64,000 bases of DNA, taken from positions 2,976,001-3,040,000 of the forward strand of contig NZ_OMPD01000014.1 in the NCBI RefSeq assembly GCF_900312745.1, read 5' to 3'. Origin of the DNA: Aquimarina sp. AU58 (GTDB taxonomy: Bacteria; Bacteroidota; Bacteroidia; Flavobacteriales; Flavobacteriaceae). Of this stretch, positions 53,193 to 61,320 are shown in pieces. The notes below the pieces were generated by a model. The model was not told the DNA's origin, ran no database searches, and worked only from the letters and a program-made list of their open reading frames with translations. Numbering within the stretch: the stretch's first letter is position 1; every line of letters begins with the position of its first letter. The position numbers were made by a program, and so were the translations under genes.

Positions 53193-54872
53193 CTAGTTAT
53201 CTATTTTTATACTGTTTTTCCAACCATTTGGTGTAGCTTCAGAAGAAAAACTCCATTTAGAAGCATAGCTTTCTGTTAGTCTTGCCTTAATATATTTAAT
53301 TCCTGTACCTTCTATTATCTTTTTTTCTGCATCTCTCACTCTGGCAATCGTTAAAAATGTATAGGTTTTATAAGTATCACCTGTTTCAAAAATTAATTTG
53401 AATGTTATACTATTATTATCATTAGGAAGGCCATGAGTTATTCCATTTTCTAATAAGGTATGTAATATTGCCGGAGGTATTTTTTGATCAGCATCTATAT
53501 TTTCTTCTTCCCAATGATATTTTATTTCTTTTCGATACTCCATAATATTAAGATGTGTACGGCATAGTTCTATTTCCTGACCAATAGGAATTAGGGTTTG
53601 ATTTTCTATTTGGTTAAAAAGTTTAAATTCCTGAGCCAGTGCTTCTATAAAAGCAACTCCTTTTTGTGGTGATTCTTCAACCCAATCTATCAATGAAGTT
53701 AGTGTATTCATTAAAAAATGTGGTTGAATATTCTTTTTTAGTAATTCTAGCCGAAGGCGAGTAGATTGTACCAAAGATTCTTCATAAGCCAGTCTTTGCT
53801 CTTTTGTTCTCACAGAGAGGATATAAAACATTCCTAGAAGGATAATACCAAAACCTGCAAAAAGACTGATATCATAATAAGTAATAGCATTTATGAGGGC
53901 ACATATGAGCAATGCCAATAGTACTATGACAGCTCCTTTCATTCTTTTGTAGATCCCAAAAACCACTATCCCAAAAGAAAAAAACCACATGGTCATAGCC
54001 ATGTTATAAGCAGTATAATCATGATTTTCATGTTGTATGGAAAATACAAATATCAGAACACCAATATATATGTATAAAATCATCTTTTGTCTAGGAAATG
54101 GAAATTGCAAAGAAAAATATAGTGGTGTCAAAATTGCAATAATAAAAGTTAGAACTCCTATAATTTCCAATCGAATATGATGTTGACTATAATGAATAGG
54201 AATATAGAATTTAACATATTCCATCATAATTAAAGCAAAAAAGAGAAAACAGTTAATGCTAAAGATTAGGATTGAATATCCTTTGTTTTCACTTAAAAAA
54301 AGGAAAAAGAAATATAGCGAAGCTAATAAGAATGCACCCGCAAAAATATGCATAAAAGCTGTATTGATAAGCTCGGATCTTACCAAGTGATCATAATCAT
54401 CTACATATACATAAAGTTTTCTCGAATGATCAGGATGATAATATAGACTAGTTCGTAATGCAAGTACATGAGATCCTTTTGTTGCTAAAGTGTCAGGGAT
54501 GCCAAAAGTCGCCCATAGCTGACCAGACGGATCATGAGTAGTTTCTTGTCCCGGGTTTCCATTTTCACCAATGAGTACCCCGTCCCAAAAGACATCGTAT
54601 TCTCCAAAAGTATTTATGAATACTCCATAATGCTGAAATGATTCGGGGGACTTTGTAATTTCAACCTCGGTTCTGGACCAAAAAACTTCTCCTTCCGTTA
54701 CATCTGCTTTATTTTTCCATTGCTGGTCATTCCAGTTTTTGGTAGCCCATTCTGGGCGATCTCCTATTTTATATCGAGAATCGTTGGTTTTAGAAACACG
54801 ATCTCTAGAACAAGAACTTACCAGCAGAACAGTGAATACTAAAAGGAAATAGTGTAATAATTTAAAATTCAT
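53193..54872 (-). CDS. 7TM-type LytS-like sensor histidine kinase with extracellular domain
   Basis: 559 residues. A lipoprotein-like signal (LVFTVLLVSSCSRD, Cys about residue 21) precedes an extracellular jelly-roll region (about 30-170, FINTFGEYDVFWDGVLIGEN). Seven membrane spans follow (about 175-355), as in 7TMR-DISM receptors. The kinase part has the His block NIQPHFLMNTLTSL (about 378-391) and an ATPase with LLENGITHG and GIKYIKARL. It should sense a ligand outside the inner membrane, possibly a carbohydrate. It is divergent from the TonB receptor at 55113 with 240 bp between them. Confidence 0.93.
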   Translation of the reverse strand: MNFKLLHYFLLVFTVLLVSSCSRDRVSKTNDSRYKIGDRPEWATKNWNDQQWKNKADVTEGEVFWSRTEVEITKSPESFQHYGVFINTFGEYDVFWDGVLIGENGNPGQETTHDPSGQLWATFGIPDTLATKGSHVLALRTSLYYHPDHSRKLYVYVDDYDHLVRSELINTAFMHIFAGAFLLASLYFFFLFLSENKGYSILIFSINCFLFFALIMMEYVKFYIPIHYSQHHIRLEIIGVLTFIIAILTPLYFSLQFPFPRQKMILYIYIGVLIFVFSIQHENHDYTAYNMAMTMWFFSFGIVVFGIYKRMKGAVIVLLALLICALINAITYYDISLFAGFGIILLGMFYILSVRTKEQRLAYEESLVQSTRLRLELLKKNIQPHFLMNTLTSLIDWVEESPQKGVAFIEALAQEFKLFNQIENQTLIPIGQEIELCRTHLNIMEYRKEIKYHWEEENIDADQKIPPAILHTLLENGITHGLPNDNNSITFKLIFETGDTYKTYTFLTIARVRDAEKKIIEGTGIKYIKARLTESYASKWSFSSEATPNGWKNSIKIDN

Positions 54873-55112
54873 GTATTGTAAAATAGTATCAAGTAAAATT
54901 AACTTAAAAACAGGACTTCTTAGAGTTGTTCAATCATATATAGAGCAGTTGATGAAAAATACCTTGAAAAGATACTGACTAAAACCGAGTTTTACTCTAT
55001 CAATTAAAAATCGACAGTATGTGATATACCATGACCGATTAGATTAAAATGAAAATCTAAATGAATATTGGTAATTCCATCTGATAACTAAAAAAACAAG
55101 TACGTAAAACAG

Positions 55113-57512
55113 ATGAGACAAAATTTAAAAGCCTTAATACTAGTTTGGTTTTCAATAACCTGTACTATGGCACAACAATCAAAAACAGGAAAAGCAGAAG
55201 TTACCGGAAAAGTAATTGAGAACGTGACAAATGAAGCGTTACCATTTGCATCAGTAGTTTTAAAAGATGCGACACAGCAATTAGTTGAAGGAGTAATCAC
55301 CAACGAAGAAGGAGTGTATGCCATTATGGATATTCCTGTCGGAAATTACAATTTAGAGGTAACATATACCGGATTTAAAGCACACTCACAACCATTAGAA
55401 ATCAAAGAAAATCGTCAAAAAATAAATCTAAAACCAATCCTATTATTGGAAGAAACAGTTTCGCTCGATGAAGTAAAAATTACTACCGAGGTATCACAAG
55501 TTTCTTTACGTTTAGACAAAAAGGTATTTAAAGTAGGTAAAGATATATTATCACAAAGTGGTTCGGTTACAGATGTATTAGGTAATGTACCATCGGTTGC
55601 AGTAGATCCATCAGGAACGGTACAATTAAGAGGTAATGCCAATGTTACTATTTTGATTAATGGCAGACGTTCTGGCTTAACATCTGCACAGGCATTAGAA
55701 CAAATCCCTTCTGATAATGTAGATCGGGTAGAGGTAATCACTACTCCTTCTGCAAGATATGACGCTTCAGGATCAGCAGGGATCATTAATATTATTCTTA
55801 AGAAGAATACCAAAGGAGGACTAACAGGGCAATTAAGAGGGGTTGTAGGAACTCCAGACGATTATAGATTATATGGCAGTTTTAGCTATAAAGCACAAAA
55901 GTTTAATTTTTTTGCTAATGCGGGAATTCGATATACAGATTACGAAGGAGAGTATACTAAACAACAAACCTCTACCAGAAATAATACCACAGTACATTTA
56001 GACCAACGCGAGGATCAGGATAGGCATGATGATGGAAAACTAATTTATGTTGGTGCAGACTACTATCTAAATAAAAACAATGCTATCACAGCTGCTTTTT
56101 ATAGAAATCAAACTGAAGATACTGATGAAACAATGCTTTCTTATGGATATACCTCTGCTACGACAGCAATTGATAGTATATTGACAACCCTAGGAAACTC
56201 TAAAGAAAAAAGATCCTATAACCAGCTTGAAATGAATTATACCAAAACCTTTGCAAAAGAAGGAAGGAAATTAACTTTTGACCTACAGTATGATTTCTGG
56301 GATAGTACAAAAAAATGGAATGTTCGTACTCAAAAAGAGACTCCTATAATGACCCCAATATCAAATTTGAGAACAAAATCTACAAACAAGAATAATGATA
56401 TTGTTTTACAATCTGACTTTGTAACTCCTTTTGGAGAAACAACAAAACTGGAAATCGGAGCCAAATTTGAAAACAGGCATGTAACCGATGGATTTATTGC
56501 CGAAGAACTTGTAAATGATAATTATCAATTATTAGATAATCTGGATAATGAGATAGCATACGACGAACGAATTATTGGAGGATATGTTCAATACGGAAGT
56601 AAGATTGGTAAGTTTAGCTATTTACTAGGCTTACGAATTGAGGATACTAATATTAAGATCAAAGATGAGGAAGGGAGTTTTAATAACACTAACGCCTTCA
56701 CTAATTTGTTTCCTACGTTAAACTTAGGATATGCTATTGGTGAAAAAACAAATTTTCAAGTAAGTTATAGTAAAAGAATAAACAGGCCTTCATTATGGCA
56801 ATTAAATCCATTTTCTGAGCTTGAAGATTTTAACACTCGATTTTTTGGTAATCCAGCATTAAAATCTGCATTTACTGATGCTGTAGAGGTATCGCTTTTA
56901 CAAAAAGGAACAAAATTCACCATAAATCCAAGTATTTATTATTCCTATACTACAGATGATACACAATGGTATACTACTCAGAATGATGACGGTGTTTTTG
57001 TAAGTACGATTATCAATTTAGATTTAGAAGAACGATATGGCTTTGAGCTTTCAGCTTCTTATAATCCACTAAAATGGCTTAGTTTTAATGGAGATTTTAA
57101 TGCCTATCGTTTTAGCCAGGAAGGTATAGCTGGGACACAAAAACTAGACTTCTCTGATGAAACATGGCAAACTTCTTTAAGTACCAGAATAAGGCTTAAA
57201 CATGGTATTTCAATTCAAAGTAGGTTTAATTACCAGGGAGAAAGAGGTAATGCTCAATCTAAAAGAAAATCAATTTCATATCTTAATTTGGGAGCCAGTA
57301 AAAAGTTATTTAAAAATAAGGCGAATTTGATATTTAATGTTAGTAATGTCTTTGATAGTCGTAAAACCCGAGAAGAGATAACCGGTACAGATTTTTTTGT
57401 AAACCAGATGAGAAGTCGTAATGGTGCGAGATGGTCATTGAGTTTTGTATACAAGTTTAATGGTAAATCGGGGCACAAAACCAGACGAGTACAACGAAGT
57501 AATAGAAATTAA
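55113..57512 (+). CDS. TonB-dependent receptor (outer membrane beta-barrel family)
   Basis: 799 residues with a signal peptide (LKALILVWFSITCTMAQQ). A carboxypeptidase-regulatory domain (about 29-110, EVTGKVIENVTNEALPFASV) precedes a plug (VQLRGNANVTILINGRRSGL, VEVITTPSARYDASGSAGI) and an OMP_b-brl_3 barrel ending near YKFNGKSG. It is a paralogue of the receptor at 16784. The C-terminus carries a basic tail (HKTRRVQRSNRN). It is divergent from the 7TM kinase/LytTR pair, which probably regulates it. Confidence 0.9.
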   Translation: MRQNLKALILVWFSITCTMAQQSKTGKAEVTGKVIENVTNEALPFASVVLKDATQQLVEGVITNEEGVYAIMDIPVGNYNLEVTYTGFKAHSQPLEIKENRQKINLKPILLLEETVSLDEVKITTEVSQVSLRLDKKVFKVGKDILSQSGSVTDVLGNVPSVAVDPSGTVQLRGNANVTILINGRRSGLTSAQALEQIPSDNVDRVEVITTPSARYDASGSAGIINIILKKNTKGGLTGQLRGVVGTPDDYRLYGSFSYKAQKFNFFANAGIRYTDYEGEYTKQQTSTRNNTTVHLDQREDQDRHDDGKLIYVGADYYLNKNNAITAAFYRNQTEDTDETMLSYGYTSATTAIDSILTTLGNSKEKRSYNQLEMNYTKTFAKEGRKLTFDLQYDFWDSTKKWNVRTQKETPIMTPISNLRTKSTNKNNDIVLQSDFVTPFGETTKLEIGAKFENRHVTDGFIAEELVNDNYQLLDNLDNEIAYDERIIGGYVQYGSKIGKFSYLLGLRIEDTNIKIKDEEGSFNNTNAFTNLFPTLNLGYAIGEKTNFQVSYSKRINRPSLWQLNPFSELEDFNTRFFGNPALKSAFTDAVEVSLLQKGTKFTINPSIYYSYTTDDTQWYTTQNDDGVFVSTIINLDLEERYGFELSASYNPLKWLSFNGDFNAYRFSQEGIAGTQKLDFSDETWQTSLSTRIRLKHGISIQSRFNYQGERGNAQSKRKSISYLNLGASKKLFKNKANLIFNVSNVFDSRKTREEITGTDFFVNQMRSRNGARWSLSFVYKFNGKSGHKTRRVQRSNRN

Positions 57513-57561
57513 TCGGTTACATAACTATAGTATTATTTATATAGTACAAAACATTATAACA

Positions 57562-58488
57562 ATGAGAAATTACAACTTTATATTTTTGACACTGGTATTT
57601 GCATTACTTTTAAATGCTTGCAATACTAAAAAACAGAATAAAAATAATAGTGATTCACTAACTACAGAAGGGACTTATTTTGGACAAAAACCACCGGGCT
57701 TAATTCCTGAAATTTTTGCACCAGGTGTTATTTCAATCAATGGTAGGTTTGAGGGGACTGTTTCGTTTTCTCCTAATCTAGAAGAAATATATTTTGAAGC
57801 TAGTTATGAAGACGAAGAAACATCTATCTATTTCTCAAAACTCGATGGTAATAAATGGACTACTATTAAAAGAGCAAATTTCACCAATGGGAAAAAAAAT
57901 GAAGAATTGCATCCATTTGTCAGTCCTGATGGTAAAAGAATTTATTTCACAGCTTTGGATTCCGTTTTTGTAGATGAGAAAATTTGGTACGTAAACCGTT
58001 TAAAGGATTCCTGGAGTGATGCAATAAAACTTAATTCACCTATAAACGATGACCTTGTGTTTTTTCCTAACCAGGCGAAAAATGGCGACTTGTATTATTT
58101 CAATTTGTCAAAATTTAAAACGTACTATTCGCCCAACAAAAATGGTGAATATGCCGAAGTAAAGAAAGTTGATATTGAATTTGGCCATCACGCGTTCATT
58201 TCTTCATCTCAAGAGTATTTACTGGTGGCTGCTAAAAACAAAGAAGATGAAAATAGAAAGGATAATGACATTTATGTCTGTTTTAAGAAGCAAGACAGTA
58301 CATGGACAAAACCAATTAACCTTGGAAATACAATAAATTCTAATTTTGATGAAAAAAATCCGAGTATCACTCCAGATGGTAAATATCTATTTTTTGGCAG
58401 AGCGGAAAGAAACGGAGAAATTGGGCTAGCAAATGTTTATTGGGTAAGTATAGAAGTTATTAATAAAGTACGACCCGTTGATCTTTAA
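57562..58488 (+). CDS. PD40 (WD40-like beta-propeller) lipoprotein
   Basis: 308 residues from MRNYNFIFLT, chosen for the lipoprotein signal (LLNAC, Cys about residue 20); the frame is open further upstream but overlaps the receptor gene. PD40 repeats are visible: VSFSPNLEEIYFEA, PFVSPDGKRIYFTALD, and PSITPDGKYLFFGR. Such proteins bind partners or peptides on the cell surface in Bacteroidota. It lies 49 bp after the receptor, on the same strand, so it may be its partner. A hairpin terminator follows at 58604. Confidence 0.85.
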   Translation: MRNYNFIFLTLVFALLLNACNTKKQNKNNSDSLTTEGTYFGQKPPGLIPEIFAPGVISINGRFEGTVSFSPNLEEIYFEASYEDEETSIYFSKLDGNKWTTIKRANFTNGKKNEELHPFVSPDGKRIYFTALDSVFVDEKIWYVNRLKDSWSDAIKLNSPINDDLVFFPNQAKNGDLYYFNLSKFKTYYSPNKNGEYAEVKKVDIEFGHHAFISSSQEYLLVAAKNKEDENRKDNDIYVCFKKQDSTWTKPINLGNTINSNFDEKNPSITPDGKYLFFGRAERNGEIGLANVYWVSIEVINKVRPVDL

Positions 58489-58603
58489 GGAATAACAATG
58501 AAATTAGTACACATCATTAATACTAACTATCATATGTTTGGTAAAATCATATAAAAAACAATTAAAACACTTAAAATTATAAGAGTTCAAAAAAATAATT
58601 ATT

Positions 58604-58636
58604 AAAGCCTTACCAGATAGTAAGGCTTTTAATTTT
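58604..58636 (+). terminator. Rho-independent terminator after PD40 gene
   Basis: AAAGCCTTAC (58604-58613) pairs with GTAAGGCTTT (58620-58629) across a six-base loop CAGATA, followed by a T-rich stretch. The 294-bp gap around it has no other gene that I can support; an 18-codon frame at 58498 has no support. Confidence 0.75.
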
Positions 58637-58782
58637 TCATTTTATTAATCATGTATAAAAAATGACTAAAAAATAGATTAATTGGTTAAAACTCGATTCA
58701 ATCTTGTCGTTTATCACAAAGCATCGAGAGCAACTACTTCGGTTATTAAATTTGAAGAGATATAAATACAAATTTTACAATT

Positions 58783-59163
58783 ATGAGAATGCCTTTTTCA
58801 GAATTTATTACTAGTGGAGATTTAAAGTTCGTTGTTGCTTTTTGCATATGTACTGCTATAGCTGGGTATCATTTTTTCAAAAAACTACAAACTAAAAAAG
58901 AAGAGGAAAACCAGGAGTTGGTAAAGCATCACAATCTAAAAATTGGTAGTGCTGCTTTTTGGATACTCATTTTAAGTGTTTTGTCTTTATTATTGGGATT
59001 GATGCATAGTTTCTATTTTATTGGAAAAACAGGAGGAATTGCACCAGGGCTAATCTTTCAGGGGATATCTAATACATTAATTACTCCTGTGCTAGGGATT
59101 TGTCTATATATGGTTTGTAGAATTTTGCATGGAATGAGTAATTCTAATCTATCAACATCCTAA
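58783..59163 (+). CDS. Small membrane protein resembling MotA/TolQ/ExbB
   Basis: 126 residues with three predicted membrane spans (about 14-30, 52-76 and 88-112). The last two resemble the proton-channel core of ExbB/TolQ: GIAPGLIFQGISNTLITPVLGI has the pattern of the GI-x-x-ALxTTxxGL segment. No ExbD or TonB gene is adjacent. It is either a minimal member or a convergent likeness, so the family call is tentative. It is convergent with the regulator at 59208, with 44 bp between the stops. Confidence 0.55.
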   Translation: MRMPFSEFITSGDLKFVVAFCICTAIAGYHFFKKLQTKKEEENQELVKHHNLKIGSAAFWILILSVLSLLLGLMHSFYFIGKTGGIAPGLIFQGISNTLITPVLGICLYMVCRILHGMSNSNLSTS

Positions 59164-59207
59164 TTGCTCTTATGAAACACATAATTTTGTTTAACCTGTA
59201 GCGATTA

Positions 59208-59909
59208 TTACTTCAATAACTGAATAATATTTGTTTTATAGATTTTCCCAATAGGAATAACATCATTACCAATAGATATCCTATTTCCTTCAATACTTTT
59301 AATGTGCTTTACAGCTACAGCAAATGATTTATGAACCTGTAAAAAATAATCTTTGGGCAATGATTCTAGCAGATCAGAGATTTTCTCTCTAACAGTAATA
59401 GTTTCGGTTGTGGTGATTACTTTGGTATAATTTCCTGCAGCTTCCATATATTGAATAGTATCAATAACTACTTGTATATACTTTTTGTTACTATGAAGAA
59501 AAATTGTTTCTGCTGTAGTACTATTTTCAGCTACTTCGGTTGGAGGTTGCACTCTGGTAGTAGTGCTTACCGCCTTGTTTACCGCTTTTAGAAATCGCTC
59601 AAAACCAAAAGGTTTTAATAAATAATCAGAGATGTTGAGCTCATAACCTTCTAAAGCATATTCTTTATATGCTGTAGTTACAATAACTTTGGGAGGTGAA
59701 GGCAAGGTTTTTAAGAACTCGAAACCTTTTAATTTTGGCATGTTGAGATCCAGAAAAATTAAATCTACCTGATTCTCATTTAAATATTCGAATGCTTCTA
59801 ATGCATCATAACAATTCTTCATCAATTTCATATTGGGTAATAAATCGCAATACCCTTTAATAATATCATGAGCTATATGTTCATCATCAACAATTAAGTA
59901 TTTGATCAT
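59208..59909 (-). CDS. LytTR-family response regulator
   Basis: 233 residues. REC domain with Asp in IFLDLNMPKLKG, TTAYKEYALEGYELNI, LLKPFGF; LytTR domain from about residue 130 with YMEAAGNYTKVI and FLQVHKSFAVAV. Close paralogue of the regulators at 4946 and 33163. It overlaps the kinase by 4 bp. Its operator is not evident; two half-sites of the TTCATCA type lie 42 bp apart near 61110-61161. Confidence 0.94.
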   Translation of the reverse strand: MIKYLIVDDEHIAHDIIKGYCDLLPNMKLMKNCYDALEAFEYLNENQVDLIFLDLNMPKLKGFEFLKTLPSPPKVIVTTAYKEYALEGYELNISDYLLKPFGFERFLKAVNKAVSTTTRVQPPTEVAENSTTAETIFLHSNKKYIQVVIDTIQYMEAAGNYTKVITTTETITVREKISDLLESLPKDYFLQVHKSFAVAVKHIKSIEGNRISIGNDVIPIGKIYKTNIIQLLK

Positions 59910-61105
59910 AATTGATTTAGTATTAGTTGCGCTTTATAAATATCTTCAGTTACGGTATACGATATAGAATGTTTCTTAGGATACACAAGTTCAAGTCTTC
60001 GTTCCAAATTATTTAAACCAATTCCTGGTTGTTCAGTATTTTCTGATGGATCAAAATTATTCTCAACTTCAAAATGTATTTCATTTTCTTTGGCAATCAT
60101 ATTAACATCTACATAAGCATTCTCTCTTAAATTTTCTACACCATGCTTGAAAGCATTTTCTAAAAGTATAATAAATAGTAAAGGCATCACTTTATATCCT
60201 TCATTTTCAATCTGGAGATTAAAATTAACTTTTATTGCTTTATGATAACGCATCTTATGCAATTCTATATAATTTTTTAGATATGATACTTCTTCTTCCA
60301 GGGTAACCACGTCTTTTTGGCCATCATAAATACTATATCGCATCATATCAGACAGCTTAAGAATCAATTCTTTTGCTTTTTTTGAATCTTTATCTACCCA
60401 ACCGTATAAGTTATTAAGCATATTAAAAAAGAAATGTGGGTTGACCTGGCTTTTTAAATGCAATAGTTCGGTTTTTGCTTTTTCATTTTTTAAAGTTAAA
60501 ATCGATTTTATTTGTTTGAAAACCCATCGAATTGTTAAAAAAATGATTAGTGGAAAATAGATGAAGACTATAATAACCAATACATCATTGTTCTCATATT
60601 CTTCGAGTAATATCAAAATCCTTCCTCCACCAATTACAAAAGACCAAAAGACTATTTTTTTTATAACCGATTTAGAAATAGTGGGAGCTCCTTTTTTCTG
60701 GAGGTAGTAATTCCTGATAAGTATTATTCCAAAAATTAAAATATAAATAAATAGTAAAGTAAAAACAGTAGTAAATACGGGTTGATTTGGGTGAGATTCA
60801 AATATTCCGATAAAGCATGTTAATCCCGTTAGGAATGTGGTGATTCTAATTTCATTTTTTGACCATAGTCGAGAGGAATTTCTTTGTTTTTTTCTATTGA
60901 ATAACCAGGAGAGCAGTAAATATCCAATACTACTAACTGCCAAAAAAACGAATAAGGTACCTGTAAGCTCGATACCCGAAGCCATACAGATTATTCCTAT
61001 AAACCATAAAAAAATGGATATCCCAAGGGAGAATATCGTTCGTCTATATTTTCTAAATAATAACATCATATACCCAAAACTAGGGTAATAAAATGGTACA
61101 ACCAA
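59906..61105 (-). CDS. LytS-type sensor histidine kinase
   Basis: 399 residues, longer than its paralogues (330 and 345) because of six rather than four apparent membrane spans in the first 200. His block VNPHFFFNMLNNLYGW (about 228-243), ATPase with LLENAFKHG and GIGLNNLERRL. An alternative start is MLLFRKYRR at 61066. It is divergent from the ankyrin/phosphatase gene and, beyond it, the ABC ATPase at 63295, a layout like the module at 33.2-39.7 kb with one gene inserted. Confidence 0.93.
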   Translation of the reverse strand: MVVPFYYPSFGYMMLLFRKYRRTIFSLGISIFLWFIGIICMASGIELTGTLFVFLAVSSIGYLLLSWLFNRKKQRNSSRLWSKNEIRITTFLTGLTCFIGIFESHPNQPVFTTVFTLLFIYILIFGIILIRNYYLQKKGAPTISKSVIKKIVFWSFVIGGGRILILLEEYENNDVLVIIVFIYFPLIIFLTIRWVFKQIKSILTLKNEKAKTELLHLKSQVNPHFFFNMLNNLYGWVDKDSKKAKELILKLSDMMRYSIYDGQKDVVTLEEEVSYLKNYIELHKMRYHKAIKVNFNLQIENEGYKVMPLLFIILLENAFKHGVENLRENAYVDVNMIAKENEIHFEVENNFDPSENTEQPGIGLNNLERRLELVYPKKHSISYTVTEDIYKAQLILNQL

Positions 61106-61245
61106 AGAAGTTGATAAACATACCTTATACGGGTTTCAACTTCGAGAAAAGTGTGATGAAGTCACTTAATACCTGTCAAAAGCCTTTGTGTCCCTAATCA
61201 AACCAAGCTTATCACATTTATCATAATACTACCTGGTTTGACTAT

Positions 61246-61253
61246 TATGTTTG
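61246..61253 (+). promoter_or_regulatory. Putative -7 promoter element of ankyrin/phosphatase gene
   Basis: TATGTTTG fits TAnnTTTG and lies 68 bases before the chosen ATG (61321), leaving a leader of about 60 bases. The -33 position has no good TTTG. Confidence 0.4.
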
Positions 61254-61320
61254 ATCAAATAATTCAATCAAAATGAACAGTCTTACAAATACTAACCATT
61301 ATAAATTTCATTCATACATT

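Noticed and set aside
54921..54950. TAGAGnnGTT pair with 20-bp spacing upstream of the 7TM kinase and TonB receptor
   Set aside because: Only 8 of 10 positions match and the period is 20, not 21; too weak to list as an operator.
54948..54957. GTTGATGAAA, identical to one ABC-module operator half
   Set aside because: A lone half-site; no partner 21 bp to either side, and the gene it precedes has a different regulator type.
58498..58554. 18-codon frame after the PD40 gene
   Set aside because: No promoter or family support; lies in the untranslated stretch before the terminator.
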